Source of the DNA: Rhynchopus sp. YZ270_cl-10 | Lineage: Eukaryota > Euglenozoa > Diplonemea > Diplonemida > Diplonemidae | Assembly: GCA_964035575.1 (NCBI GenBank) | Contig: OZ037834.1 | Span: 1,457,598-1,521,597 of the forward strand | Direction of reading: 5' to 3' | DNA: 64,000 nt | In this document: piece after piece, positions 21,701 to 33,957 of the stretch | Layout: every line of letters begins with the position of its first letter | How positions within the stretch are numbered: position 1 is the stretch's first letter | Notes under the pieces: model-generated | Database searches by the model: none | What the model was told of the DNA's origin: nothing | The model's input: the letters and a program-made list of their open reading frames with translations, nothing else | Program-made: the position numbers and the translations under genes

Positions 21701-23916
21701 TCTAACGGCACCCCCACTCTGATTGCATCGACGTACCGATCTGATACAAAATCGTCGGCAAAGTTTTGGACCCGAGAGGCTTGCGTTCCTGCGATAATTG
21801 TGTTCCTTAAATCTGCGTTGTCTGTAGCAGGAAGCGGTACAGCGCTGTCCTCAAGATGCGCTGCAGGGATGAGGAACACCTCTGGGTTGATGTGCGCTGC
21901 ACATTCACGCGAACTGCTGAGGGTGCTTTGCAGTGCGGAGACGTCTACTTCTGCACCTACTATTGCCTCAAAGGTGGGGCACGATGCCGTTGGTGTGGCA
22001 ATGTGCAATAAGGAAGTGGCGTAGCCGCATACTGCACGTGTCACCTTCACTGTCGCTTCTCCGGAAAGAATGGGGTCGGTAGGGTTGGACCACAGCACCG
22101 CCCTCGCCTTGCCTGACTCCGTTGGAGAGGTGTGTTGCTTCCACAGTGCTTCTGTCATATTGTATTCGCGAGTTTCCACTGCAGGAGGGTCGGAAGGATC
22201 CCACACACAAGCCTGTCGATGACGGTATATCTTCATCTCTGTCCCCACAGTTTGTACCCCGATTTCAACGAATTCCGCACCAAAATCGCATTGCACCACA
22301 CAAAAATGGTTCAGTGTTAATGCAAAAAGGGTTTTGACCACTCCAGGGATAAACCCTGAGAGGCCTGCAGTGCAGAGGGTGAGAAGGTGGTTGACTGTGG
22401 CAAGGGTGGTGTCGGCAGAGGGGGCTATGAAGGTGTTGTGGGTCTTCTGGACCAGGGTGTGGATGGTTTGTGTGTTTTTACGGAGTGATGTGGAAAGGCA
22501 GGAGAGCGTTGCATTGCGTATTTCGGTCACCTTTTGGGTACGGAGCGCGGCAGGCCAGAAGGTGCGTGAATCCACCCCGTTTGTTGTGTTGCGTTCAGGG
22601 TTTTCACTTACCGCGATGATATGAAGCACTTCTGATGCATATGCTTGACTGATATTCGCATGCCCACCCAACGCTGTCATACCAAACGCAGAATACTTCG
22701 GAAAGACCGGAGACACTAGAACATTATATGCTACATTACCATGCCAAAGACCTCCCACAAAATGCGAAGGGCACGCTGTACTCGGTGACAACCCTTCTTC
22801 TGCACAAACCGAATATGCTGCAGGCACTTCATACGCATCCTCAGCCATAGCCTGCAGCGATTCCTCTGTGATCGTATCTTTATTGACAGACCCCGTTTTG
22901 TGAAGGTGAAGCAACGCATTGCGAACCAATGTATCTCCATTTTTTGATATGCCAGAAGGAGGCAGGTCACCACTACTCCTCAGATCCACTGCGCAGGTAG
23001 AAGCAACCAAACGTCCTGTAGATGTGACCACAAAAATCCGAGAAATATTTGTCTTAGAATAATCAATCCCATCATGCCCTCGGGGAGGCACAAAATGTGT
23101 GGACCCACTTCTCTCCAAATGCAGTCTCCTCTGCTCCACAATCGGCCCCAACTGCGCCAACACCCGATGTGTCTGCGCCAACACAAACTCCACTCCAACC
23201 AAAAACCCAGCCTCCCCAAGACCCCCACACCCATTATCCCCTGCCGGATGTACCCTCATCCCCTCACAATACCCTGCAGCTAGAATATGCCTATTTCTCC
23301 CAAACGGCGTTTCCTTCGTATTAGGCGCAATAAAGGGCATTGAAAGCTCCCGCAAACCAACCCCTCCAGCAGGAAGCCAAGAGGTTGCCCGCAGTTCCTC
23401 CCCTTCAGTGAAAGGACCGAATCCGGGATAGCGAGATTCTGGTACCCCTGGAGCGGCGTCCATGATGTAATATACTGTCGGCGGTGTAGCATAACCTATC
23501 GCTGGAATGCGAATTCCCGTCAAACGCCCTGGTCGGTGAACCGAATAATACCCTGTATGTGAACGTTCACAGAGTAGGGTAGCACCAAGCCCTGTTGTGG
23601 TGTTTGTATAGAGTGCTTGGAGACCTGAGGTGGAGGCCGCACCAAGGCTGCTGGTAGTATAGTCGGTGCACATCATGTGAAGCATGGATCCAGCCTTATC
23701 AACATCGAGATAGCTGACAGAGGTGATCCGCGACCCGATCACCGTGCTTGCCATGATATGTGTGGTCTTCTTCATCCTTGCGGCCTCGCCTTCGACGCGT
23801 GTGGTAGCTGCGTGCATGACAACCTGGAGAAAGGCCTCTCTACCACGGTCCAGTTCAACCTCCGCACCCACATCGATGCACAACAATGCTGCAAACAATC
23901 CTTTTAAAAAACGCAT
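18780..23916 (-). CDS. Large secreted, predicted GPI-anchored surface protein with Cache-like repeats
   Basis: Four exons (23916-20833, 20724-20305, 20080-19157, 18893-18780), all phase 0, give 1513 residues. Residues 1-18 are a signal peptide (MRFLKGLFAALLCIDVG). The last exon supplies a textbook GPI signal: small residues (VGGNAGGCTVPE) then a purely hydrophobic end (VLVALLLVAVVMML) directly before the stop, with no charged tail. The ectodomain is rich in cysteines and N-glycosylation sequons. It seems to consist of repeated units of a long helix followed by a mixed sheet domain, reminiscent of Cache sensor domains; this is a weak pattern call. The acceptor of exon 2 (TTTATGAG) is non-ideal and could be wrong by a few codons. 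It is likely a cell-surface protein. No enzymatic motif is visible. Confidence 0.78.
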
Positions 23917-24798
23917 TGCTTTATATCATCAGAAATTTGAATAGATTTTTTGTGTAGTGTGCTGAAAAGTGTGAAATGGGGGGAAGGGAAGGGGGGGAAG
24001 GGAAGGGGAAGAGGAAGAGGAAGGGAGGGCAGTATAAAAAATCCTTTTTTTCTTACAAGTGGGTCTGGTGTGTGTCTTCACTCGTTTTCTGTTGAGCCTT
24101 TGTTTGTTGTTGTTTTGTTTCCTGTACTTTTTTTTTGTGTGCTGTTTTTTGACTAAGGGGAGCTCTCGTCGGTTGTTTTCCCCCCTCCTCATTTTTTGTT
24201 TTTTTTTATTGCTTTTTTTTCATCTTTTCCTTTAGACTTTGTTACACAAATAAATGCAAAGCCAATTACTGTGCTAAGACTTCTCAAGGGATCTTAGACA
24301 CAAGCAATTCATGAAAAGAAAAAAATCATGTATATAAACGGGATTTCCTCTCACCCTTTTCCCCTCTTCTCCTCCTACTGGTTCGACACTTCCCCCCACA
24401 ACAGCCGTTATAGCTCTCTTTTTTCCCCCCCTCTTCGTTTCCTCTCGTTACTTTGACCGGCTCGCGACGGAGAACCTAAAAAGGTATCACCGCTCTCTTC
24501 TTCCTCCCATCTCCCTTCCCCCTCCCTTTTTTTTTTGTGAATCTTCCTCTTTTCGATAATAGAGTAAACACAATACCCGATGCAACAAAAAAAAAGGGGG
24601 GCCAATGATAACACATCTTTTTTTTTCAATTTTTTTTTTTTTGCATATCCTTTTTTCATTGGAGTTTGAAAACACTTCTTTTCCCCCAAAAAAAAAAAAA
24701 TGATGCAAAGTACAACACCTTTTTCCTCCCTGCATTGTTGCTTTTTTTTATCTCTCTCCGACCCCCCCGCCCCGATACTATTTTTTTTTCTAAGGAAA
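23917..24798. other. Intergenic interval
   Basis: About 880 bp. Plus-strand G/A-rich tracts near 23980-24030 and T/C-rich tracts near 24190-24780 dominate. No gene is seen; apparent frames are low-complexity. Confidence 0.5.
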
Positions 24799-26721
24799 TC
24801 ATGCAGATGCGGCCTTCTCCTCCATCTTACCCATGAAGGTGAGTCCGAGGAGTCCCTTCTGGTCGACAACGGAGTCGGACACCTTGTACTTCTCCATCTC
24901 CTTCTCGAAGGCGATGCGCTCACGCTCTGCCTCGGCCTCACGCTCTTCGGCGGTGATGGTCTCGCCGCTGGCGTCCACAGTGGAGGCATCTCCAGAGGAA
25001 CGGGACTGCAGGCGCACGATCTCTGCAAGCATCTTGGCACGGCGTGCCTCGTCTGCGCTGTTGCCTCCACCCGTCGCTGCGCCGACGCTCGAGGAGTTCG
25101 CCTGCTGCACACCCTCCATGGTCGCAACAATCTCCTCCTTGGTCTTCATGCGCACGTTGCTGTAACGCTTGTCGGTCTCCCCCGCCGACACAAAGTCCTC
25201 CGCGTCACCCGGTGCCATGTGAATCGTTGCCGCCTCCACCTCAGCAACGTCACGTGCATCGGGGTTGTAGTCCGCGAAGCGCGAGAAGGAGAGCTGTCCG
25301 TCCGCGTTGCGCTCAATGAGCTTCGCGTTGACAACCTCCTTCGCGAGGAAGGGCTTGAAGAGAATGATCTGCTCAACCAGGCGGTCGAGGGTGGCCTCCT
25401 GCTGGGGTCTCTTGTACAGCTCGAGCTCGGCCTCGATGGCGGCCTCGTCGCGGTCGAAGTTGGTTGCTGCCACCTGGTCGTATCTGTGGGGGTGGGGAGG
25501 GTGGGAGGGGCGGGAGAAGGCTTATAGAGGAACATAAGAAATAGGTGAATAGAGCCTGTAGTGGAGCTGTGGTGGCGGTGTACCTCTTGCGCTTCTCGGA
25601 CACGAGTTCGCGGTCAATGGCGTTCTCGTACTCGGCAGCCCAGTTGAAGAGCGGGGCGGCAACACCGCCACCTGCGGCGAAGGCCTTACGCTTCTCGGCA
25701 GACTCAGCATCACGCTTGAGCTTGTTGAGCTCCATCTGGTCCTGCGGGGTGTACACGAGCCATTTCTCCATGTCTTCGTACGAGCACTCGCCCTCGTTCT
25801 TCGCGTACTGGCAGAGTCCGTGACGGAGCACACGCTCAATGACCTGGATCTGGCTCACCTCCTTGCCCTCCTCGAGGGGGGCCTCGTTGCTGCCACAGCT
25901 GGACAGCACATTGTCCACTTCGGCCTGTGGAGGGTTGGGTGGTTAGGTGGATAGGTGGGGACAAATATTCAAGGAAAATATCGCTTGCTTTTCAAATAAA
26001 ATAACGCGGTAGGACGCCTTCCACGGCTCATCAAAACCGCGAAGAAGAAAAAGAACACAGAACACATAGCATTTTGAGAAATTTACCCTAAGCACAAAAA
26101 TGTTCACAATAGATGGGAGGGTTATGGGGAGTTTCTACGGTGTTTTCGTGAACACCAAAAATGTGTACAAAAATGCATTCCGTCCGCAAGGTTCGAACAG
26201 AGCGGGAATAGCATAAAGCTGCCAAAGGAGGGGAGGGGAGGGGAGGGGATGGGTATGGAGGAGGGATACCTTGATCTCATCGAAGGTGGCGGAGTGTTTG
26301 CGGGTGTACGCCTCGGGCTTCTCTCCGAGCTGTGCGCGGAGCACCTCAAGGTACTTCTGTGTGTTCACCGACTTCTGTGTGGCAGGGTGAAAGGTGAGGA
26401 AACAGGAATAGTGATTTCAGGGAATAGCTACAGACAAAAAAGGGGGTGGAAACGCCTCTGGGAGGCAGGACGCAGGTACTGGAAGAACATAGAGAACACC
26501 CGCCTTCCAAACAAACCGACCAGAGACCAATGAGGGCAGAAAATGGCAGTTTTTTTATGTACCCCCGACTCACCCATTGTACCGTGCCAGCCAATGAAAA
26601 GCGCAAGAAAACACTGAAGGCATACCTGGTCAGCTGCGGTGGACGCAGAGGGGAAGTGCAGCACGGGTGCGACTCCGGCAATCCCGCGTGCCTGCCTTCC
26701 AAGACGTGCAGCGAGATGCAT
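24799..26721 (-). CDS. Probable mitochondrial protein of unknown family, 408 aa
   Basis: Exons 26721-26626, 26374-26270, 25924-25584 and 25483-24799 join in frame to 408 residues. The first exon is a separate 32-residue Arg/Ala-rich amphipathic presequence (MHLAARLGRQARGIAG), typical of mitochondrial import. The rest is soluble, mainly helical and highly charged. Middle segments such as RELVSEKRKRYDQVAA lead into a long acidic helix region (EEREAEAERERIAFEKEMEKYK) near the C-terminus. No membrane helix or catalytic motif is visible. I do not recognise the family. A lineage-specific respiratory-chain or ATP-synthase subunit would fit size, charge and presequence, but this is a guess. Third-position G/C is high, as in well-expressed genes. 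The third intron has a GTAC donor. Confidence 0.75.
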
Positions 26722-27222
26722 TGTTTTCTTTTCTTGCTTTTTTCAACGGCCCTACAGTGATGTGTCATATAGAGAGAGAAGGAAGAGAACATCAATAAAG
26801 GAACCCAAAGAAAGAAGTTGAAGGTGCAATCCTTCGGCGGATGCAGGCATCGATCTTCATAAAATGAATGCGGCATTGTATCCTCAGGACATAAGACAAT
26901 AGACCCAAATGAAACGAGAAACTTTAGAGAAAGGAATTTTTTTTGAGCGGATACGGACCACGTTTGCTATGTACAGAATAAATGAATGTAACAGAAAAAT
27001 AGGAGGAAATGAGGATTGGGGGTAATCGGGTTAACGTTGCCTGCGACAAGTGTAGGAGATTTTATTTTATTTTTTGGACGTTTTGTGTTATTTTGTTGAG
27101 ATAGTGAGCAGTCTCTCGAATGCACCATCACAGCGGGGAGGGAGAAAGGGGATGCAGGTGTTGTGTTTGCAACCGCCTCGTTCTCTCGATTCCCTCCTGC
27201 TTGCTCGGATACAGCCTGCTTT
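26722..27222. other. Intergenic region
   Basis: About 500 bp between the D-serine dehydratase 3' end and the next gene. A pyrimidine-rich stretch ending in CACTGTAG (minus strand, near 26755) precedes the downstream start codon and is a plausible trans-splice acceptor. Nothing else was seen. Confidence 0.45.
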
Positions 27223-29152
27223 TCACCACCCACGGCACGGCACCCACTCCTCCCCTGTCAGCACCCCACCCTCTTCGATCAGAACCCTGTTGTGTTAATG
27301 TGGTTGATAATGTCCATCTGTCGTTGATCCATTGATCCAAAACAAAAGTGAAGCTATTAATGCAGGCACCTCCGACTGACCCACGTATGATGCCAGCCAT
27401 CCGGATGAAAGCACAAGAGAAACAAAAAGAAACAAAAAAACAGCGTACAGCCTCTCGCCCTTCTGCAACGCTTTTTTACAGAAGAATCACAACAACGCTC
27501 CCACTAAGAAGAAACCCCGGTCATACATGACAAAAATTTAGATTATTTATATCTGCCAACTAATCTATCATACCGTAAAAATATTTATTCTGGGCCGGAA
27601 CAAAACTGGAACACCCCAAAAAATCGTCGATTGTTCCAGTTTTGTTCCGTACCAGCATTGTTTTGGGGGGGTATCCGTGCCTTGTCAAAAAAAACGAGGA
27701 GTGCGACGAATTTTTTTTGCCCAAAGATGCACTATGCACCTGGGTGGGGTGGGAATGGGGATAAAAATTCTACCCCAACAGAACTGTTCTGGGCCGGAAC
27801 AAAACTGGGACACCCCCAAAAACCCCAAGTGTTCCAGTTTTGTTCCGGTCCAGTATACTTCTGTCTCAGAATAGTTACAGCCCAGAATAAATATTTTTAC
27901 GGTACTCGACAAAAGGAAAGATTATTTTCGTTGACGCAGCTGCTGAGGAAAAATCGAAATACTAAAAACCAAACCCCCATACTCCCCTAAAACTGAAAAA
28001 AAAAGCCAGGGTTAGTTGACACACCCAACTTCAGATAAAATAAATTACCTAATAAACCCCCTCCTCCCCTCCTCCCACCCCCCTTGCTTCCCTCACATAC
28101 TTTGCATGCAACGCACCAGACGCACAGGAATGCCACGGTGCAAGCTCCAGAACCTCTCCAACGTTGTACTTCGCACAGTCGAGGGTCCCTTCTGCTGCAA
28201 TCACCTCCCCTGCCTCCTGCTTCAAGGTGCGCACCCGGAGCTCCGGATGCGATGTCAATATCCCATACCCATGCTCCGCCCCTTGCACAGAACACCCTGT
28301 CCAACCTAAGTCTATTGTCATCATATTCCGTTCAGGGTAGATCCCTACAATCCTGGTCAACACCCTGACCGCCACCTGACCGATCGCACAACTGCCAATC
28401 ACACTCTGCATGCTGTCATACGTCACATAGTTTCCTGGATGCATTTCAGTCACCCCTGAAAGTCCATCTGCAGGAGGGTGGCTGCAGGTTGGGGTCGAAC
28501 CCACACCGACAGACTCCACTTCGATGCCTTCCTTTCGAAGACGTTCTGCAAAGCTGACCACTGCGTCACGCTCTTGCACAGCATAACCTTGAATCTCTTC
28601 TACAGACCGCGCCGCATAGCTTCCACCACCATGTGTATATACCCCTGCGAGATGTGTCTTCGGATTTTCTTGAATCCTCTTCGCAATTTCTAACCCTTCG
28701 GCCCCCTTTGGGTCCACCCCGTCTCTGTGGTAACCGCAGTCCGCCATGATGAAGAGACGCCACTTCTTTGCGTCATCTGCTTCGGTTTCAGTGAACGCAA
28801 GAATCGCGTTGAGTTGCTGTGTATTGTCTACCATGACGCTGAAATCGGCGGATTTTGCCTTAAGCATCGCAGCCTGAGGCAGCTTATCAGGGGTGATAGG
28901 GACTGCATAGAGGATATCCGTGAAAGTGTCTGCAAAATGCTCTGCTTCGCGTAAAGTCGACACAACAATCCCCGACGGTCTTCCCCCAGTCTGCAGCAGC
29001 GCGCCCTCCAGAGTCTTGTGTGTTTTGACATGAGGGCGCAAAGTGCATTGCATCGCGTCTGCTCGTGCAAGCATAACCTTTGCATTGTTCACTGCAATCT
29101 CTTTTCGAAGGATATAACAAGGTGTACGTAAAGTGCTGCGGTCGATAGGCAT
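27223..29152 (-). CDS. D-serine dehydratase (D-serine ammonia-lyase), fold-type III PLP enzyme
   Basis: Two exons (29152-28101 and 27286-27223) give 371 residues. The family converts D-serine to pyruvate and ammonia with pyridoxal phosphate and zinc. The PLP-binding lysine is in RPHVKTHKT (residues about 39-47). Later motifs ADCGYHRDG, GVYTHGGGSY, GSTPTC and EMHPGNYV follow the DSD1/alanine-racemase-N order. The zinc ligands His and Cys are present in APWHSC. The short second exon ends EEWVPCRGW, the characteristic family C-terminus, which confirms the splice. An AG sits one base before the ATG behind a TTTTTTTTACACCTTTC tract, a strong candidate trans-splice site. The 814-bp intron carries a MITE. 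D-threonine aldolase is a related alternative, but the zinc motif and ending favour D-serine dehydratase. Confidence 0.9.
27571..27904. mobile_element. TA-flanked MITE in the D-serine dehydratase intron
   Basis: The ends are perfect inverted repeats of about 23 bp (CCGTAAAAATATTTATTCTG and onward) flanked by TA on both sides. Inside, two further inverted words (GGAACAAAACTGG and CCAGTTTTGTTCC) occur twice. It has no coding capacity. The TA target and short TIRs fit a Tc1/mariner-type non-autonomous element. Confidence 0.75.
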
Positions 29153-29546
29153 TCTAACGAAAAAAGAAAGGTGTAAAAAAAAGGTCTGAAATATTGTAAG
29201 GATTTGAAAGGAGGAGAGGAGGAGGAGGAAGTGGTGATTGAAAATAGTGTTGAAAGTACCAACACCGCATCGTACATTGGGTATGGTTTTTCAGTGGGTT
29301 ATCGAAACCCGGATCAGAGAGAGAAAAACTAAAATGGTGGGTCCTTATTATTGCCTTTTTTGCATTTTACACACATTCAATATTATTTTTTGGGGTTGAA
29401 GCGTGTTTAATCATAGACAGAACGATGCAATCGTTTTAAATACCCCAATCACCCCCTCTCCCCTTTCCCCTCTAAGCACTACCTCCGCTTGGTTCTGGTA
29501 GACGGCTTTTTCAGATCCCATTCTCACCCAAAGATAAAGGGGGTTT
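29153..29546. other. Intergenic region
   Basis: About 390 bp of A/T-rich DNA. On the minus strand there is a run of CTTCCTCCTCCTCCTCTCC upstream of the D-serine dehydratase start, as expected of a trans-splicing polypyrimidine tract. Confidence 0.45.
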
Positions 29547-29978
29547 TTATTTCTTCCCGCCTTCCTGCATTTTCTTGTATAGTTTAGCTCGTTGGGCCAT
29601 GTGGTATTCTCTTAGGGATTGCACTGCGTTCGAGATTTTGCCTTGGATAGCGAAGACGCCGTCGAGAAGGACCAGCATAAGGGCGAAGATGAGGACTAGG
29701 GTTGCGGAGGGCTTGCGGAGCTCCTGGACGGCGGGGAAGTCTTGGATGAACATCATCATGCTGGGGCCAAAGAGCTGCTTCCAATCCATTGCCTGCCCTA
29801 CCCATTCCGCAAGCATCGCAGACGTCAGCAACAATATCCACGCTGCAGGCACAGCAGTCAACCCCCGTATCAACCCCCTCCCTGCACTCCCCGTCTGCCA
29901 CGACACAAACCACGCAGTAAACAGCATCGACATCGGCAACACACACCGCACCCCTAAATACGCCATATCCTCAATCAT
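29547..29978 (-). CDS. Small membrane protein, three predicted helices, 143 aa
   Basis: A single exon. Hydrophobic segments lie at about residues 10-27 (VLPMSMLFTAWFVSW), 40-58 (AWILLLTSAMLAEWVG) and 90-110 (ATLVLIFALMLVLLDG), followed by a basic amphipathic end (AQRAKLYKKMQEGGKK). The start codon follows a CATTATAG acceptor-like site. The family is not recognised. The small size, three helices and Lys-rich end would fit a mitochondrial or endoplasmic-reticulum membrane-complex subunit. This is inference only. Confidence 0.65.
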   Translation of the reverse strand: MIEDMAYLGVRCVLPMSMLFTAWFVSWQTGSAGRGLIRGLTAVPAAWILLLTSAMLAEWVGQAMDWKQLFGPSMMMFIQDFPAVQELRKPSATLVLIFALMLVLLDGVFAIQGKISNAVQSLREYHMAQRAKLYKKMQEGGKK

Positions 29979-30026
29979 TTTTAAAAAACCCCCCTACTAT
30001 AATGCGGAATGAGGTAAGTGAGATAA

Positions 30027-30133
30027 TGGCAGTATTGTGATGGGAGAGGAGCCCATTGGAATACGCAAAATACATCAAAATGTATTTTGATGTATTTTGC
30101 GTATTCCAATGGGCTCCCATCACAATACTGCCA
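30027..30133. repeat. Near-perfect palindrome
   Basis: Both arms (about 50 bp) read TGGCAGTATTGTGATGGGA through CCCATTGGAATACGCAAAAT to a centre at ATCAAAATGTATTTTGAT. The left arm has a few extra bases. It lies 50 bp upstream of the small membrane-protein gene and could be a foldback element or MITE. Confidence 0.85.
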
Positions 30134-30203
30134 CCATTAGAGAGGGGGGTAAGAGGAAGGTCGGAAGATGATGAGGAAGCATATGGGTCGATTTCAAAAC
30201 CCC

Positions 30204-30725
30204 CCCCCCCCCCAAAAGTTCTTTTTTGTCTTTTTCATGATATAGGCAGTTTTTTTGCAGTCTGAGGTCCGGAACCGCCCCAAAAACGATTTTCTGGGAG
30301 GTTTTGGGTGGTTTTGGGGCGAAATGGACCTTTTTTGACCATTTTTATGGTATTTTTAGGCTGTTTTTGGCCCTTCTTCTTACACAGCCTATTGGGGGTC
30401 AAAATAGCTATTTTTGACCAAAAAACACAATTTATTTGACGCCAGGAGGCCTCCGTTGGCCCAAATATATCCCAAAAATGGGCTGTGAGCCCAATCCGAC
30501 CTGTTTTGGGCACATTTGGCACTTTTCTTGGTGCTTATTTGATGTTTTTTGGTCAAAAATAGCTATTTTGACCCCCAATAGGCTGTGTAAGAAGAAGGGC
30601 CAAAAACAGCCTAAAAATACCATAAAAATGGTCAAAAAAGGTCCATTTCGCCCCAAAACCACCCAAAACCTCCCAGAAAATCGTTTTTGGGGCGGTTCCG
30701 GACCTCAGACTGCAAAAAAACTGCC
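30204..30725. repeat. Large hairpin with 183-bp arms
   Basis: The arms 30245-30427 and 30543-30725 are almost perfectly complementary, from GGCAGTTTTTTTGCAGTCTG to GACCAAAAAACA, around a loop of about 115 bp. The left arm continues outward to 30204; its complement continues at 34224-34270 on the far side of the inserted element. Confidence 0.85.
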
Positions 30726-30781
30726 TACACGGCGGGGTCCGCACACCCCGAGGGTCCGTAAAACGGCATGTTAGGACACTC

Positions 30782-30915
30782 CCTCTTTACGGAGTGTCAT
30801 TACGTACCCTAGGGTACGTAATTACGGACCCTAGGGTCCGTAATTACGTACCCTAGGGTCCGTAATTACGTACCCTAGGGTCCGTAATTACGTACCCTAG
30901 GGTCCGTAATTACGG
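30782..30915. repeat. Palindromic 22-bp satellite, left copy
   Basis: About five units of TAATTACGTACCCTAGGGTCCG, each itself palindromic around CCTAGG. A shorter array lies near the other end of the same element (34090-34200). Confidence 0.9.
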
Positions 30916-31249
30916 AGCCTCCCAGGAAAAGGGACTCTCGAAAATTTTTTTTTGCCCCCGTTTAGGGCTAATTTCGACGATTTGAGGCCATTAAAAGCAA
31001 AATTTGGCACTTTTGAGCATCTGTGGGGGTCTAAAACACAGTTTAGAGTACCACAATTTTTAGTGGGTTTTACCGAAAACAAGTCAATTTTTGGGCCGAA
31101 AAAAAATTTTTTTTGACATCACAAAATTGCCCTTGGTGGGCCTATGTGTCCTCAATGCTGGGCGAAAAATGCAAATATAGCTATTTTTAACTTTCACACA
31201 CACGGGTTTTACCTGTGTACCTGTGTATCTGTGTACCTGTGTACAGGAT

Positions 31250-31536
31250 ATTTGTTGTGAAAGACATCTTCCACCATGCATTGAGGAGGGTAAGACAGTG
31301 GTCGCAGTTTGTACTTGATAGCATTACAACATTTAACTTCTCCACGGGGGTCTTGGGCCGTTCACTCGGTTATACCTTGACTACCGGAAGATATTCTTGA
31401 GGCCTTTTTGGTCTCTAGAATATCCGGTATTCCCGAACGGAGGCGCACTTTGTGTGTTACTACGACCTGGCAATTTCCAGCAGTAGGTTAAGTAATCTTT
31501 CTTGTAAATTGTTGGATCATTATCTCCTCAGTGCAT
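31250..31536. repeat. About 300-bp inverted-repeat unit, first direct copy
   Basis: From GAAAGACATCTTCCACCATG to CTCCTCAGTGCATG this is almost identical to 33626-33957. The copy has inverted ends (TGCATTGAGGAG and CTCCTCAGTGCA) and is shorter at its right end than the second copy. Confidence 0.8.
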
Positions 31537-31857
31537 GAATGCCCCACGTGACTGGACACTTTCGTGTTTGTCATGTGGAGCTGTGGTTGCTTTTTTCACG
31601 ACTTTTTTCCTTGTACACCAGTGTACCGTGTACCGGGGTACCTGGGCCGAAAATACACCAGTACCCAGGTGCCTGGGTGCCCAGACACACCACTGTACCC
31701 AGAATCCAGTCTCCCACCCAGAAAACCTACTCATACACCAGAAAAGTGAAAATAGCTACTCGATCAGAAAAGTCGGCTACGACCAGAAAAGTAGCTGGGA
31801 AAAGTTCAGAAAAAGCCAGAAAATTTCAACAAAACGCATTTTTAGGTTCTCGAAGAC

Positions 31858-32135
31858 ACTGGGTACTGGGTACTGGGTACTGGGTACTGGGTACTGGGTA
31901 CTGGGTACTGGGTACTGGGTACTGGGTACTGGGTACTGGGTACTGGGTACTGGGTACTGGGTACTGGGTACTGGGTACTGGGTACTGGGTACTGGGTACT
32001 GGGTACTGGGTACTGGGTACTGGGTACTGGGTACTGGGTACTGGGTACTGGGTACTGGGTACTGGGTACTGGGTACTGGGTACTGGGTACTGGGTACTGG
32101 GTACTGGGTACTGGGTACTGGGTACTGGGTACTGG
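31858..32135. repeat. 7-bp satellite (GGGTACT)n
   Basis: About 40 head-to-tail copies, nearly without variation. Flanking sequence at both edges is ordinary. Open frames through it (YWVLGTG repeats) are artefacts of the repeat. Confidence 0.97.
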
Positions 32136-33625
32136 GCACCCAGAGAAAGCACCTTAAAAGCAGCGAAGGCGCAGGTTACGGGGAAGACAAGGTATGTAAT
32201 TATGTTTAACTTTCAGTTACTAGTGAAGATTGAACAAAAAAATGCCGCATATTTCAACTTGTTCGTGTTTTCAACTCGAAATAAACGCGTAATGTTCACA
32301 CTATTAAATAGCTATTTTTTTACGCACCAATCATTTTGTGTCACCTCATGACATGAAGGAGGAAATAGAAACAAAGCATTTTGAACACACTTGCGGTTCT
32401 GGGGACGAACCGCGCTGCAGAGCCACTCCTCAGGTCGAGGTGTGTGCGTTTCACCACAACCTCTCCCATGGGTTTTATCGTGTGATGAGTGTTACGTTTC
32501 TATTTGGTTCCACAGGCGCTCGTTACCTGCTTCACATAATTCACCTCGCTTCACTCGAACCATTTGTGCAGCAGGTCACTCTCTCGACCTGTAGCGTGGA
32601 AAAAATCTATCTTATTTCACGGCAATAAATAGCCTTTTTTATTAACCTCACCTTTCCCGACTACTACGTTTGTATACCATAACTTAATCACACCCCACAT
32701 TTACACTTATCACAGGATCGTGAAGTCTGAACTGCACCCGCGATTGCGATGAGAAGCTTCACCGCGGTCCGACATTCAACAACTCAAAATCTACCCGCAT
32801 CAATCTATTCTCGAAGATCTGGGTGGAGGGGGGTGGGTACACTTAGTCAGTCACTGCTATAGCCATTAACCAAGGGAGCATAGCTAGTGCAAGAAATTCG
32901 ACTTTGGAAACCTTCCGGAAAGTCTGTCCTCTGCTTCCGGAGGACTAGACACAAGAAAATATTGCGTTCCCCCAGAAAACCAGTGCACAATTCACACTCC
33001 TTGTGGGTGGTCTTGTTGCCTTTTTGGTCAACAGTAATTTTGGCCCAGGCATGCTCTTGAAGCATGACAATTTAGTGTGTATGGGGCAGGGTGTTGTTTT
33101 GTTCTGAATTCTCTTTGTTATAACATCTAAGTCAATCGCGGGTGGTGGTTTGTGTAGCGTGAGGCACTCTTTTTAACAAACTTCCTGCGGCTGCTAAAGC
33201 GTTATTTCTTCGGATTTAACAACGTACAGCGTAACATAGTGGATTAGCCTGGTCGACACAACCTTTGATAGCTATGGGATAACCAACCCCCTTCGACCCC
33301 TTGTGGGTTCACTGAACAAGCCCTAGTGGTAGTTAAACGCGATTGACATTTACATTCCTAAAGATGAAAGAACAAGACAACACTTCTGTACCCGCGCATC
33401 AAAATTGTGGAAAACTTTGCACCCCAAACACCCTCAACAACGCCCGCCAAAAGGCGCCCCTTGTTGCTGGGACTTGGTTCTCATTGATACACTGCACAGC
33501 AGGCATTCCTCTGAGTCCAACGCAGTTTGGCCTGTCTGCAGCGTTGCACCGAAGGTGCACGAAGACAGGGTCTGGTGGTAAATTTTGCGTCTCGCATTCC
33601 CTCAGGGAAGTTTAAAAACTCTTGA

Positions 33626-33957
33626 GCTCGGTTTGTTGTCAAAGAAATATTCAACCATGTATTGAGGAGGGTAAGACAGTGTTCGCAGTTTGTACTTGAT
33701 AGCATTACAACATTTAACTTCTCCACGGGGGTCTTGGGCCGTTCATTCGGTTATACCTTGACTACCGGAAGATATTCTTGAGGCCTTTTTGGTCTCTAGA
33801 ATATCCGGTATTCCCGAACGGAGGCACACTTTGTGTGTTACTACGACCTGGCAATTTCCAGCAGTAGGTTAAGTAATCTTTCTTGTAAATTGTTGGATCA
33901 TTATCTCCTCAGTGCATGGTGGAAGACGTCTTTGACAACTAACCGAGCTCACGACTT
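33626..33957. repeat. About 300-bp inverted-repeat unit, second direct copy
   Basis: The fuller copy: inverted ends extend to GAGCTCGGTT on both sides, about 45 bp with a few differences. The extended inverted ends favour a MITE-like unit rather than a long terminal repeat, although the TG-CA inner boundaries resemble one. Confidence 0.75.

Noticed and set aside
31858-32135. (GGGTACT)n as an internal telomere
   Set aside because: It is bounded on both sides by ordinary DNA inside a transposon, and the unit does not match a known telomere repeat.
31535-32351. Open frames with YWVLGTG or VPSTQYP repeats
   Set aside because: Translations of the 7-bp satellite; unit length makes all frames open.
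31250-33957. The two 300-bp direct repeats read as long terminal repeats of a retroelement
   Set aside because: They have extended inverted ends of about 45 bp in the fuller copy, the interior shows no gag or pol sequence, and no direct target duplication is seen; MITE-like units fit better.
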